Shown piece after piece: positions 31,528 through 39,655 of a stretch of DNA of 64,000 nucleotides (its first letter is position 1; every line of letters starts with the position of its first letter). The notes beneath the pieces were generated by a model that was not told where the DNA came from, did not search any database, and saw nothing but the letters and a program-made list of their open reading frames with translations. Origin of the DNA: Bifidobacterium hapali (GTDB lineage Bacteria; Actinomycetota; Actinomycetes; Actinomycetales; Bifidobacteriaceae); assembly GCF_002259755.1 (NCBI RefSeq), contig NZ_MWWY01000026.1:1-64000 (forward strand), written 5' to 3'. Both the position numbers and the translations under genes were made by a program.

Positions 31528-33045
31528 ATGACTTCCATCGAAGATTTCACCAGCCAATACGGTTTGGTCAAGAAAATCGACGCGTTCGGCTACATGGACT
31601 GGCTGAAAGCCAATCCGGACGCGCCGCGCAAGCACGGCAAGATCGTGCTCGTCACCGCAGATACGCCACTCAAGGCAAGCCGTGGCGAAGGTAAAACCAC
31701 CACGACGATCGCGCTCATTGACGCGTTGCGTGCGCGCGGTATCGACGCGACTGCTGTACTGCGTCAACCGAGCATGGGCATTACTGCAGCTGGTTCAAAG
31801 GGCGGTGCGTCCGGCGGTGGCAAGGCATCGCTGACTCACCCTGAGCTCATCGACTGGGGTCTGACCGGCGAAATGGCTGCGATTGCAGCAGCGCAGAACC
31901 TGCTCGTCTCCTTCGCTGAGAAAGCGGTTGACGAGGGTCGCATCGATACGATTCTCGTGCCTCGCGTCTCCGAAGTGCCGTCGCGTTCGCTGCGTTCGAT
32001 CACCGTGGACGCGGGCAAGAACAACGTCGCCGAGAAGGTCGTGCTCACGCCGACGTCCGAACTCATGCAGATCGTCTGCCTGTCTCGTTCGATGGACGAA
32101 ATCAGCGAGCGAGTCTCGAAGATGATCGCCGGTACGAAGGACGGCAAGGCCGTAACGTTCGGCGAGTTCGTGGACCTGTGGCGTATCACCGGCATCCTGT
32201 CCGATGCGGTTAAGCCGGCGCTGACTGAAACAGTGAACGGTTCGCCGGTGTATGTGCACGGCGGTCCGTTTGCGAACGTGTCGATCGGTATTCCGACGCT
32301 GATTTCGGTTGAAATGGCTTGTTCGCTGCACGACGTGGTCATTGTTGAAGCCGGTTACGGTACGGACGCTGGCGCACAGAAGTGGCTCGACATTGCTTGC
32401 CGTGAGTTCGGCGCGCAGTGGCCGAGTGCGGCAGTTGTCGTGACTCGTGCGTCGACGTGGCGTGACGATCCGGACCTCGCATGGCGTTACCCGTTCCACG
32501 TGGAACGTCTCGAAGGACTTGATATTCCAGCCTTCCCGCTGATCAATCTGTGGGATGGTGAGGATGATCAGATTCCGTCGTTGCGTGAGACTGCGGCCAA
32601 GCTGGAGTTCCGTAACCCGATTATCGGTAACCTGTACCGTGACGGTGGCGAGGGTATTGCCGACCAACTCGATCCGTTTGTGGATGTGCTGCTCAACGGT
32701 TCGATGCCGGCTCGTCCGCACAGCCACAAGGGTATGTCGGTGATCGAGAACGTGAAGTGGGTGGCTGAGCATGCGTACGGCGTGCCGGCTGAGCGCGTGC
32801 TGCTTAAGGATGGCTTCATCCCGTCGCGCGATGCAGCTGTTGCCCTGTGCGAGTCGGCTGGTATTTCGCTGGCTGATCTTGCGCTCGTTGCAGTCAAGTC
32901 GCCGGCTACGATGACCGATAACGACCGCTTGCCGGAAGACGAGCGCACAGTGACGCTCAAGAAGGTTGAGGTACACGCCGGCGCCGGTTTGGTGCAGGTG
33001 AACCTTACCACGTCGCTGACTACGCCGATGCCGAAGATCGTCTGA
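31528..33045 (+). CDS. fhs: Formate-tetrahydrofolate ligase
   Basis: This encodes 505 residues from ATG 31528 (GAAAGGA about 11 bases upstream); the frame opens at 31483. It makes 10-formyl-tetrahydrofolate from formate, THF and ATP for purine and formylmethionine synthesis. The ATP-binding site is TPLKASRGEGKTTTTIAL (about residue 42-60; most members have TPxGEGKTT, here enlarged by a few residues). LRQPSMGITAAGSKGGASGGG is the family signature, and EAGYGTDAGAQKWLDIACR carries the FGADxGxEKF-equivalent segment. It is about 50 residues shorter than the common 555-residue form. In bifidobacteria formate is made by pyruvate formate-lyase (known), which supplies the substrate. A strong terminator follows. 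Confidence 0.93.
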   Translation: MTSIEDFTSQYGLVKKIDAFGYMDWLKANPDAPRKHGKIVLVTADTPLKASRGEGKTTTTIALIDALRARGIDATAVLRQPSMGITAAGSKGGASGGGKASLTHPELIDWGLTGEMAAIAAAQNLLVSFAEKAVDEGRIDTILVPRVSEVPSRSLRSITVDAGKNNVAEKVVLTPTSELMQIVCLSRSMDEISERVSKMIAGTKDGKAVTFGEFVDLWRITGILSDAVKPALTETVNGSPVYVHGGPFANVSIGIPTLISVEMACSLHDVVIVEAGYGTDAGAQKWLDIACREFGAQWPSAAVVVTRASTWRDDPDLAWRYPFHVERLEGLDIPAFPLINLWDGEDDQIPSLRETAAKLEFRNPIIGNLYRDGGEGIADQLDPFVDVLLNGSMPARPHSHKGMSVIENVKWVAEHAYGVPAERVLLKDGFIPSRDAAVALCESAGISLADLALVAVKSPATMTDNDRLPEDERTVTLKKVEVHAGAGLVQVNLTTSLTTPMPKIV

Positions 33046-33080
33046 GCTGTCCTCTGCGTTTGCTGGTTTGACTGACTCTG

Positions 33081-33133
33081 AAGGCCGTAACTGAGTCCTT
33101 TCCCAATGATCGTGACTCAGTTACGGCCTTTTT
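33081..33133 (+). terminator. fhs terminator
   Basis: AAGGCCGTAACTGAGTC and its exact complement (17-bp stem, 16-nt loop) are followed by TTTTT. The stem sequence is related to the GGCCGTAACTCA repeats at 51705-51845. Confidence 0.9.
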
Positions 33134-33202
33134 ATCACGTATCGCGCCGCTTTCCTCGGCGAAGCTAATTCCGAACGCTAATCAAATCAACGGTTTTGAG
33201 AA

Positions 33203-33241
33203 AGAAAAAAAGGCCGATCCCGGTGGAATGGAATCGGCCTT
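33203..33241 (-). terminator. Terminator of tRNA-Ala
   Basis: Read on the minus strand, AAGGCCGAT and ATCGGCCTT enclose a short loop and are followed by TTTTTTTCTTT, starting three bases after the tRNA 3' end. Confidence 0.9.
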
Positions 33242-33243
33242 CG

Positions 33244-33316
33244 TGGAGCTAATGGTAATCGAAACCACGACCTCTTCGATGCGAACGAAGCGCTCTACCA
33301 ACTGAGCTATAGCCCC
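33244..33316 (-). tRNA. tRNA-Ala (anticodon CGC)
   Basis: This is 73 nt without an encoded CCA. The acceptor GGGGCTA pairs with TAGCTCC (one G-T pair); the D arm is AGCTCAGTTGGTAGAGC; the anticodon stem CTTCG/CGAAG holds loop TTCGCAT with anticodon CGC; the T arm is GTGGT-TTCGATT-ACCAT. Discriminator A. A minus-strand promoter lies upstream and a terminator directly downstream. Confidence 0.96.
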
Positions 33317-33352
33317 GTGGATGTTGTCTTGCTCCGCAGGACAACTTGCAAC

Positions 33353-33381
33353 ACTATAATATGGTTTCCCCTCACGTGCAA
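33353..33381 (-). promoter_or_regulatory. tRNA-Ala promoter
   Basis: Minus-strand TTGCAC (33376-33381), 17-bp spacer, TATAGT (33353-33358), about 37 bases before the mature tRNA 5' end. Confidence 0.65.
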
Positions 33382-33582
33382 CTTCAGATGTGAAGATTTA
33401 ATGAAGGCTATAAGGTGTATACATTGAGTCAGCAGCCGACTGGTCGTGTGATTGTTCCGGATGAATCTGGATGTGCTGCGCTGCCTGCGGGCGCTCGCGA
33501 ATAAACCCTTATTGCGCCGCCCAGCTCCAGCGTGTCAGGCTTAATGGTCAAATAAACAAGGTGTGCCCCCTCCGCGAGCTCC

Positions 33583-33754
33583 CATCGTGCGGTAAATTCC
33601 CCATGGTGCGGTAAACATCACATGGTGCGGTAAACCTCCCATGATGCGGTTTTGCAAAATGGCGTAATTCCGCCATTTGTGCATCAATCGCCGCCAACCA
33701 TTTACCGCATCATGGGGAATTTACCGCACGATGGGGAATTTACCGCACCATGAA
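33583..33754. repeat. Symmetric repeat element, CATGATGCGGTAAA family, largest copy
   Basis: Four direct arms CATSRTGCGGTAAA start at 33583, 33602, 33621 and 33640 (exact 19-bp steps). The central palindrome AAATGGCG-TAATT-CCGCCATTT spans about 33657-33677. Three arms in the opposite orientation end at 33714, 33733 and 33752 (again 19-bp steps). The 531-bp gap 33317-33847 otherwise holds the tRNA promoter and a doubtful 26-codon ORF at 33424-33504. Confidence 0.85.
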
Positions 33755-33847
33755 GATGCGCAAAGGGGCGCACCAACGCATGGGGAATACGGTAAGGGAA
33801 ACGAAACAGGGGCCTAAAGACCTAATGCATACGACAAAATGCGGCAT

Positions 33848-34513
33848 TTACTGCAACGAGCCGGTCGGCAGTGAGTAATCGGGCGCCTCGCGCGGCGTAT
33901 TCGGGTCGCCGCTGACATGGTCAAACGCGCGCAGGAAAATCAGCGATTTCGCGTAAGCGAGCCACGAGAAGCCGAGCACAATGAACGCGATGCGGAACCA
34001 TCCGGTGAATACGAACAATGCGGCACCGGCTACGTCGATGGCGAGCAGTCCGAGCGTGTACTTGAACGCCGCCCACGGCATCATGAATGCGTTCTTCAGC
34101 GTTGCCGTGAAGGAGTTCGCATATCGCGCCTGCAGCGGCGAATAGTATTCGAACGTAAGCAGTGTGACAACCGCGACGATGATGAGGATCGGCATGGTGA
34201 GATAGGCGATGTCGGTGTCGAGCGCGTTCCAGAACACGAAGGCGAAGGTTGCGAACGCCAGCAGGACGAGGAAGATGGCCGACGACCCGAGTGCGGGCAG
34301 GAATTCGCGCTTGAGCCGTTTGAGGTATTCTCGGCCGAGATTGATGTCTTCGTTGTCGGTGTAGGCGAACACCGTACTATATAGTGCGGCTCGCGCCGGT
34401 CCGATGGTGACGATCGGGATGATGGTGACTAGGAAGAGCAGGTTGAGGACCGTGTACCTCAGGCATAGGCTGATGAATTGCCAGAAGCGGTTATCAGGGT
34501 CAAAAAATTTCAA
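33848..34513 (-). CDS. yesL: YesL family (DUF624) membrane protein
   Basis: A TTG at 34513 is the likely start: AGGAGGA lies four bases upstream and the family begins with LKFFDPDNRFWQF; this gives 221 residues. The frame continues to a GTG at 34585 without a ribosome site. Five or six membrane helices are seen, with the conserved FWQFISLCLRYTVLNLLFLV start and ALYSTVFAY. YesL proteins are of unknown function but usually accompany LplB/YtcP-type oligosaccharide importers (family knowledge), as here, where the permease operon is divergent. An operator half-site CTTATTTAT lies at 34588-34596, so it probably belongs to the TetR regulon of this block. Confidence 0.85.
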   Translation of the reverse strand: MKFFDPDNRFWQFISLCLRYTVLNLLFLVTIIPIVTIGPARAALYSTVFAYTDNEDINLGREYLKRLKREFLPALGSSAIFLVLLAFATFAFVFWNALDTDIAYLTMPILIIVAVVTLLTFEYYSPLQARYANSFTATLKNAFMMPWAAFKYTLGLLAIDVAGAALFVFTGWFRIAFIVLGFSWLAYAKSLIFLRAFDHVSGDPNTPREAPDYSLPTGSLQ

Positions 34514-34587
34514 GGATTCCTCCTGCCTCGGCGTGCCGTGAACGTTCTCATTGAGCCATTTTTCGTTGGAATTCCAAGTATACACTG

Positions 34588-34655
34588 CTTATTTATTAAT
34601 CATTTGACAAAGTTGTGGAGATGCATATAATCTTATTTATAAGTTAATAAATAAG
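34588..34655 (+). promoter_or_regulatory. Divergent promoter of the importer operon with TetR operator
   Basis: Plus-strand -35 TTGACA (34604-34609), 16-bp spacer, -10 TATAAT (34626-34631), immediately followed by the palindrome CTTATTTAT-AAGTTA-ATAAATAAG (34632-34655), ideally placed for repression. A half-site CTTATTTAT at 34588-34596 faces yesL. Full copies of the palindrome recur at 43866, 51655 and 52838. Confidence 0.85.
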
Positions 34656-34735
34656 AGTTCTGCGGATGGTTGCGACGATTGAAGTCGCGGATTCGCAACG
34701 GGCATCGATGCATCAATACAACCAAAGGAGGAATG

Positions 34736-35755
34736 ATGCAATCGCACGAGGAGAGCGGAAGCATGGCGACGAGCAACGGCTCGTCTGCGGCCTCCGTAGC
34801 GCTTGACGCGAAGACCAAGCGCGGCAAAGGTCGCAAGGGCAACAAGGTCGAAACAACCAAGCAGCACGGCGTCAAGCTGTGGCTGCTGATCGTCCCGTTC
34901 CTCATCCTGGCTGTATTGTTCTGCTACCTGCCGCTGTTCGGCTGGATCTACGCATTCTTCGACTACCAGCCGCCGATTCCGCTGTCCGAAAGCGAATTCG
35001 TGGGCCTGCAGTGGTTCAAGATGATGGTGCAGAACCCAGCTCAGCTCAAGACCATCGGCCAGGTGCTCATCAACACCTTCGCCATGTCCGGACTGAACAT
35101 CCTCACCTCGTTCTTCCCGCTGGTGTTCGCCATCGCCCTGAACGAGATCCGCGCCCGCTGGTTCAAGAACCTCATCCAGACGCTCACCACGCTGCCGAAC
35201 TTCATCTCGTGGGTTCTGGTCTACGCCGTCGCGTTCGCCATGTTCTCCACCACCGGCATGTTCAACACCCTGCTGCAGAACCTGCACCTCATCTCCGAGC
35301 CGATTAAGTTCCTCGATTCCGATTCCCATACGTGGCTCAAGATGCTGCTGTGGGGCATCTGGAAGGGCCTCGGCTGGGGCTCTATCATGTACCTCGCGGG
35401 CATCGCCGGCATCGATCCGGAACTGTACGAGGCCGCGCAGGTGGATGGTGCGAACCGCTTCCAGCAGATCTGGCACGTCACCATCCCGCAGCTGCTGCCG
35501 ACCTACTTCGTGCTGCTCATGCTCTCGATCTCGAACTTCCTGAACAACGGCATGGACCAGTACTACGTCTTCCAGAACGCCTTCAACATGCAGCACATCC
35601 AGGTCCTTGACCTCTACGTCTACAACGTCGGTATGGGCAACAGCTCGCTGTCGCTGGCAACCGCCATCTCCATGCTCAAGTCGCTGGTCAGCGTCGGCCT
35701 GCTGATCCTGGTCAACTGGCTGTCCAAGCGCACCCGCGGCGTGTCGATCGTCTGA
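34736..35755 (+). CDS. ABC sugar importer permease, LplB-like (CUT1)
   Basis: This encodes 339 residues from ATG 34736 (an ATG at 34733 also follows AGGAGG; the open frame begins at 34670). After a 45-residue polar N-terminus come six membrane helices (first LWLLIVPFLILAVLFCYLPL). The EAA loop, which docks the ATPase, is EAAQVDGANRFQQIWHVTIP (about residue 243-262). LplB-type permeases import oligosaccharides together with a YtcP-type partner and a lipoprotein binding protein, which follow. No ATPase gene is in the locus; a shared MsmK-like ATPase elsewhere is expected (inference). Codons are strongly biased to AAC, AAG, ATC and GGC, unlike flanking genes. Confidence 0.93.
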   Translation: MQSHEESGSMATSNGSSAASVALDAKTKRGKGRKGNKVETTKQHGVKLWLLIVPFLILAVLFCYLPLFGWIYAFFDYQPPIPLSESEFVGLQWFKMMVQNPAQLKTIGQVLINTFAMSGLNILTSFFPLVFAIALNEIRARWFKNLIQTLTTLPNFISWVLVYAVAFAMFSTTGMFNTLLQNLHLISEPIKFLDSDSHTWLKMLLWGIWKGLGWGSIMYLAGIAGIDPELYEAAQVDGANRFQQIWHVTIPQLLPTYFVLLMLSISNFLNNGMDQYYVFQNAFNMQHIQVLDLYVYNVGMGNSSLSLATAISMLKSLVSVGLLILVNWLSKRTRGVSIV

Positions 35756-35786
35756 TTGGTTTCTCGAGATTTAAGGAAGCATCATC

Positions 35787-36719
35787 ATGGCTAAGAACTT
35801 CAAGCAAGGCGTAGCTCCCGCCCAGCGTCGCACCCGCGGTGAGGAAGTCTACAACGTCTTCAACATCATCTTCTTCCTGCTGTTCGCGTTTATCTGCGTG
35901 TACCCGTTCTACTACCTGATCATCAACTCGATCTCGAACAACTCGGCTTCCGCGGCCGGCGAAGTGAACTGGATCCCGCAGGGCATCCATTGGGAGAACT
36001 ACAAGGCGGTCTTCGCGCTCTCCGGTCTGAGCACCGCCGCGTTCATCTCCGCGGCGCGTACCGTGATCGGCACGGTGCTCACCGTCGGCGCCTCGGCGTT
36101 CCTCGGCTTCATGTTCACGCAGGAGAAGATGTGGGGACGCAAGTTCTGGTACCGCTTCATCGTCATCACGATGTACTTCAACGCCGGTCTGATCCCGATG
36201 TTCATCACGATGAAGAACCTGCACCTGACCAACAACTTCTGGGTCTACGTGCTGCCCGCCATCGTCCAGCCGTTCAACATCATCCTGGTCAAGACCTTCG
36301 TCGAATCCATCCCGCACTCGCTGCAGGAAGCAGCCGAAATGGACGGCGCCGGCACGCTGACGGTCTTCTGGAAGATCATCCTGCCGATGATGTCCCCGAT
36401 CCTCGCAACGGTCGGCATCTTCTCCGCGGTCGGCCAGTGGAACTCCTTCCAGGACACGCTGATCTACATGACCGACTCCAAGTTGTGGTCGCTGCAGTAC
36501 CTGCTGTACACCTACATCAATCAGGCCAATGCACTGGCCGCGTCGGTGAAGGCGAGCGCCGGCACCGCAATGAACGTCGCGGCACTGGCCACGCAGCAGA
36601 CCCCGACCTCGATCCGTATGACGGTCTCCGTGATCGTCGTGCTCCCGATCCTGTTCGTCTACCCGTTCTTCCAGCGCTTCTTCGTCAAAGGCATGATGCT
36701 GGGAGCGGTAAAGGGCTGA
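35787..36719 (+). CDS. ABC sugar importer permease, YtcP-like (CUT1)
   Basis: This encodes 310 residues; AAGGAAG precedes ATG 35787. Six membrane helices begin with IIFFLLFAFICVYPFYYLIINSIS. The EAA loop is EAAEMDGAGTLTVFWKIILP (about residue 190-209). The C-terminus ends in QRFFVKGMMLGAVKG, the usual YtcP ending. It forms the translocation pore with the permease encoded 31 bases upstream. The same strong codon bias is seen as in its neighbours. Confidence 0.93.
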   Translation: MAKNFKQGVAPAQRRTRGEEVYNVFNIIFFLLFAFICVYPFYYLIINSISNNSASAAGEVNWIPQGIHWENYKAVFALSGLSTAAFISAARTVIGTVLTVGASAFLGFMFTQEKMWGRKFWYRFIVITMYFNAGLIPMFITMKNLHLTNNFWVYVLPAIVQPFNIILVKTFVESIPHSLQEAAEMDGAGTLTVFWKIILPMMSPILATVGIFSAVGQWNSFQDTLIYMTDSKLWSLQYLLYTYINQANALAASVKASAGTAMNVAALATQQTPTSIRMTVSVIVVLPILFVYPFFQRFFVKGMMLGAVKG

Positions 36720-36866
36720 CGCGTAACGCGAAGCCCTGTGGACTGTTCATAGGTTCAGCCTGAGTGAGGCCGGTAGGCCTCAAACAAACCAGTCGTATCT
36801 CATAACTGAATCACAACAATTTTTCCTCAATCTAGGGAAACCAAAGGAACCAAGGAGGATTCCATT

Positions 36867-38648
36867 ATGGAAATCAAGAAGAAGATCCAAGCGGTGTTCG
36901 CCACCGGCTTGAGCGTGGCGCTGCTGATGTCGCTGGCGGCCTGCGGTGGCGACAAGACCGCTTCCGAGAAGGATGATGGATCGCTGATGACCGTCGACGT
37001 CTTCGACGGCCTCGCCAACTACCAGGGCGAACAGAAGGGCTGGTTCGCCAAGATCATCAAGGACAAGTTCAACATCAAGCTGAACATCATCGCTCCGAAC
37101 GTGGCCGGCGGCGGCTCCACCCTGTTCGATACCCGTTCCGCTTCGGGCAACCTCGGCGACATCATCATCTACGGCTATGACGGCGGTTACGGCTCCAAGA
37201 TGGTCAAGGCCAAGCTGCTCGCCGACATGACCCCGTACCTCGACGGCATGGACAACATCAAGAACCATCAGGCCGCCATCGACGCCATGAACGATGTCAT
37301 CGGTGTGGATTCCGGCGTCTACGGCATCCCGGGCTCCGTCTCCGACAAGGCTCCGACCGAGGCGTCCGAAGGCCTCGAACCGACGTTCGGCCCGTACCTG
37401 CGCTGGGATTACTACAAGGCCATCGGCTACCCGGAGATCGATACCCTCGAGGATCTGATCCCGGTGCTCAAGCAGATGCAGGACAAGGCCCGCGAAACCG
37501 AAGGTCGTAACGACATCTACGCCATGTCCCTGTTCAAGGACTGGGATGGCAACATGATGAACAACGCCAAGCAGCCGACCTGCTTCTACGGCTTCGACGA
37601 GATGGGCTTCGTGCTGGCCAAGGCCGACGGTTCCGAGTACCAGTCCATCACCGACAAGGACGGCATCTACGACCGCACCATCAAGTTCTTCAACGCCGCC
37701 TATCGCGCCGGCATCGTCGATCCTGAGTCGACCACCCAGAACTACGACACCATGAACTCCAAGTACAAGGAAGGCAAGGTGCTGTTCTCCTTCTGGCCGT
37801 GGCTCGGTCAGGCCGCCTACAACACCAACGAGAACAAGGCTGCCGGCAAGGGCTTCATGATCGCCCCGCTCAAGGATCAGAAGATCTTCTCCTACGGCTC
37901 CACCCCGACCGGTGGCAAGACCTTCATCGGCATCGGTTCCCAGGCCAAGAACAAGCAGCGTCTCGTCAAGTTCATCGACTGGCTGTATTCCGCGGAAGGC
38001 GTGTATGACTCCGGCGCCCAGACCGGTGGCGCCGCAGGTCCGAAGGGTCTGAACTGGGAGATCAAGGACGGCGAGCCGGTGCTCACCGACTTCGGTTCCA
38101 GCGTGCTGTCCGGCGCCAGCGAGAACGTTCCGGAAGAGTACGGCGGCGGCTCCTACTCCGACGGCATCTCCGCGCTGAACTTCACCACCGTGAACGTCAA
38201 CGACAACGATCCGGACACCGGCTACCCGTACAACGCGACCATGTGGCCGAGCGAGCTCGAGAAGGCCAACAACAACCCGCTGAACCAGGATTGGTCCTCT
38301 CACATGGGCGGCGCGAAGACCACGATGGAGTACCTCGAGGCCAACAACATGATCGAGGTCGCTCCGGGCTCCGCCTACATGACCCCGGATGAGGATTCCC
38401 AGATCACCACCCTGCGCGGTTCCATAAAGACCGAGATCGTGAACGCTTCGTGGAAGGCATCCTTCGCCTCCTCCGAAGCTGAAGCCGAGAAGATCATGGA
38501 TCAGATGCGTGAGACCGTCAAGGGCCTCGGCATCGATCAGGTCCTCGAAGTGGACATGAAGAACGCCAAGGATCAGGACGCCGCCCGCAAGGCCGCCGTC
38601 AAGGATTATCAGGCGGAGAACAAGGATTCCTCTTCCGATTCCGAGTGA
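36867..38648 (+). CDS. Sugar-binding lipoprotein of the ABC importer
   Basis: This encodes 593 residues with AAGGAGG ahead of ATG 36867. The signal peptide ends in the lipobox SLAACGG, giving a lipid-anchored Cys at about residue 28. The mature part is a large (cluster D-type/LipO-like) solute-binding protein with aromatic-rich segments (TFGPYLRWDYYKAIGYPEID, WPWLGQAAYN). It captures the oligosaccharide at the outer membrane face and delivers it to the two permeases encoded upstream. The Lys/Glu/Ser-rich C-terminus is short. At about 590 residues it is in the size range used for bulky oligosaccharides. Ligand: xyloglucan oligosaccharides proposed from the locus content, not from this sequence. 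Confidence 0.92.
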   Translation: MEIKKKIQAVFATGLSVALLMSLAACGGDKTASEKDDGSLMTVDVFDGLANYQGEQKGWFAKIIKDKFNIKLNIIAPNVAGGGSTLFDTRSASGNLGDIIIYGYDGGYGSKMVKAKLLADMTPYLDGMDNIKNHQAAIDAMNDVIGVDSGVYGIPGSVSDKAPTEASEGLEPTFGPYLRWDYYKAIGYPEIDTLEDLIPVLKQMQDKARETEGRNDIYAMSLFKDWDGNMMNNAKQPTCFYGFDEMGFVLAKADGSEYQSITDKDGIYDRTIKFFNAAYRAGIVDPESTTQNYDTMNSKYKEGKVLFSFWPWLGQAAYNTNENKAAGKGFMIAPLKDQKIFSYGSTPTGGKTFIGIGSQAKNKQRLVKFIDWLYSAEGVYDSGAQTGGAAGPKGLNWEIKDGEPVLTDFGSSVLSGASENVPEEYGGGSYSDGISALNFTTVNVNDNDPDTGYPYNATMWPSELEKANNNPLNQDWSSHMGGAKTTMEYLEANNMIEVAPGSAYMTPDEDSQITTLRGSIKTEIVNASWKASFASSEAEAEKIMDQMRETVKGLGIDQVLEVDMKNAKDQDAARKAAVKDYQAENKDSSSDSE

Positions 38649-38865
38649 ATCCAAGTGAGTCCGAACGATTCCGAGTGAACGTGATGCGGGGCGTCCGTTC
38701 CTGAACGGTCAGGATGTGCGGCCCGCAGCACAACCCACATAACTCAACAGGTCGCGGTCGATGACGGCAATTGACGATCATCGGCCCGCAGCCATCAAGG
38801 GCACCGGATCCGGCAACCGAATCCCGGTGCCCTTCGCATATCCGCACGCGCATAAGGCAACCATC

Positions 38866-39543
38866 ATGCTGATTTTCCCGAAACATGCCCGCATCGTATT
38901 CGCGGGAGATTCCATCACCGACGCCGATCGTGACCGAACCGCCATTCCCGGCGGCTGGGGCTACGGACACGGCTACGTGAACACGTTGCACAATCTGCTC
39001 ACCGCCGTATACCCCGACCGTGCGCTGTGTACGATCAACCAGGGCATCAGCGGCAACGACATCGTCGAACTGGCCGAACGCTGGGACAGCGACATCATCG
39101 GCATGAATCCGGACTATGTGTCGGTGATGATCGGCGTCAACGACGCGTGGCGATACTATGACGGACCACTGTGGCAGGCCCGTCTCAACACGGTCGAGGA
39201 TTACGAACGCATCTACGACGAACTGCTGGAGCGTACGCGCCGCGAATCCCCGAACCTCAAAGGATTCATCATCATGCGTCCGTTCATGTTCGAGCCGAAT
39301 CCGCACGACATCATGCGCGCCAAAATCGAAGAGTTCGCGGCCGCGTCGAAACGCGTGGCGGAACGCAACAATGCGATTTTCGTGGATACGCAAGCCGCCG
39401 TCGACCACTGGCTCACCCAGTTGCATGGTTGCCTCGCCAGTCAGGACCGCGTGCATCCTTACGAGCGGGGTGCGATGATCATCGCCCGCGCATGGTGCCA
39501 GGCGGTCGGTTTCGACTGGAACCGCACCACATTCGGCGACTGA
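38866..39543 (+). CDS. SGNH/GDSL-family esterase
   Basis: This encodes 225 residues from ATG 38866 (AAGG eight bases upstream); the frame opens at 38761, but the extra 35 residues resemble no domain. The four SGNH blocks are visible: IVFAGDSITDADR (catalytic Ser), QGISGNDIVEL (Gly), VMIGVNDAWRYYDG (Asn) and SQDRVHPYERG (Asp and His three apart). It is cytosolic, since no signal peptide is seen. In this locus a carbohydrate O-acetylesterase removing acetyl groups from imported oligosaccharides is likely (inference). It lies between the binding protein and the GH29 gene in the same direction; a second, unrelated esterase (alpha/beta hydrolase) is at 51903-52724. Confidence 0.88.
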   Translation: MLIFPKHARIVFAGDSITDADRDRTAIPGGWGYGHGYVNTLHNLLTAVYPDRALCTINQGISGNDIVELAERWDSDIIGMNPDYVSVMIGVNDAWRYYDGPLWQARLNTVEDYERIYDELLERTRRESPNLKGFIIMRPFMFEPNPHDIMRAKIEEFAAASKRVAERNNAIFVDTQAAVDHWLTQLHGCLASQDRVHPYERGAMIIARAWCQAVGFDWNRTTFGD

Positions 39544-39655
39544 ACGCACGCGATCAATTGCCGGTCGGACGAACGTGCACCAACGTAATCAGATACGTGC
39601 AGATATGCGCGCATTCGCGCAACCGCAATCAGTCACAGACACATGAGGAGCATCC

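Noticed and set aside
31795..32976. 393-residue minus-strand ORF opposite fhs
   Set aside because: Antisense shadow; Arg/His-rich, no motif.
33424..33504. 26-codon ORF (TTG start) after the tRNA promoter, with AAGGTG nearby
   Set aside because: Too short, no recognisable family, weak start; nothing separates it from chance. Kept only as part of the gap description.
33583..33754. Evenly spaced repeats that could suggest a CRISPR array
   Set aside because: The steps are 19 bp with no room for spacers, orientation inverts at the centre and no cas gene is present.
36780..38654. 624-residue minus-strand ORF opposite the binding-protein gene
   Set aside because: Antisense shadow produced by the strong codon bias of the sense gene; Gly/Val/Leu/Asp/His composition without any domain.
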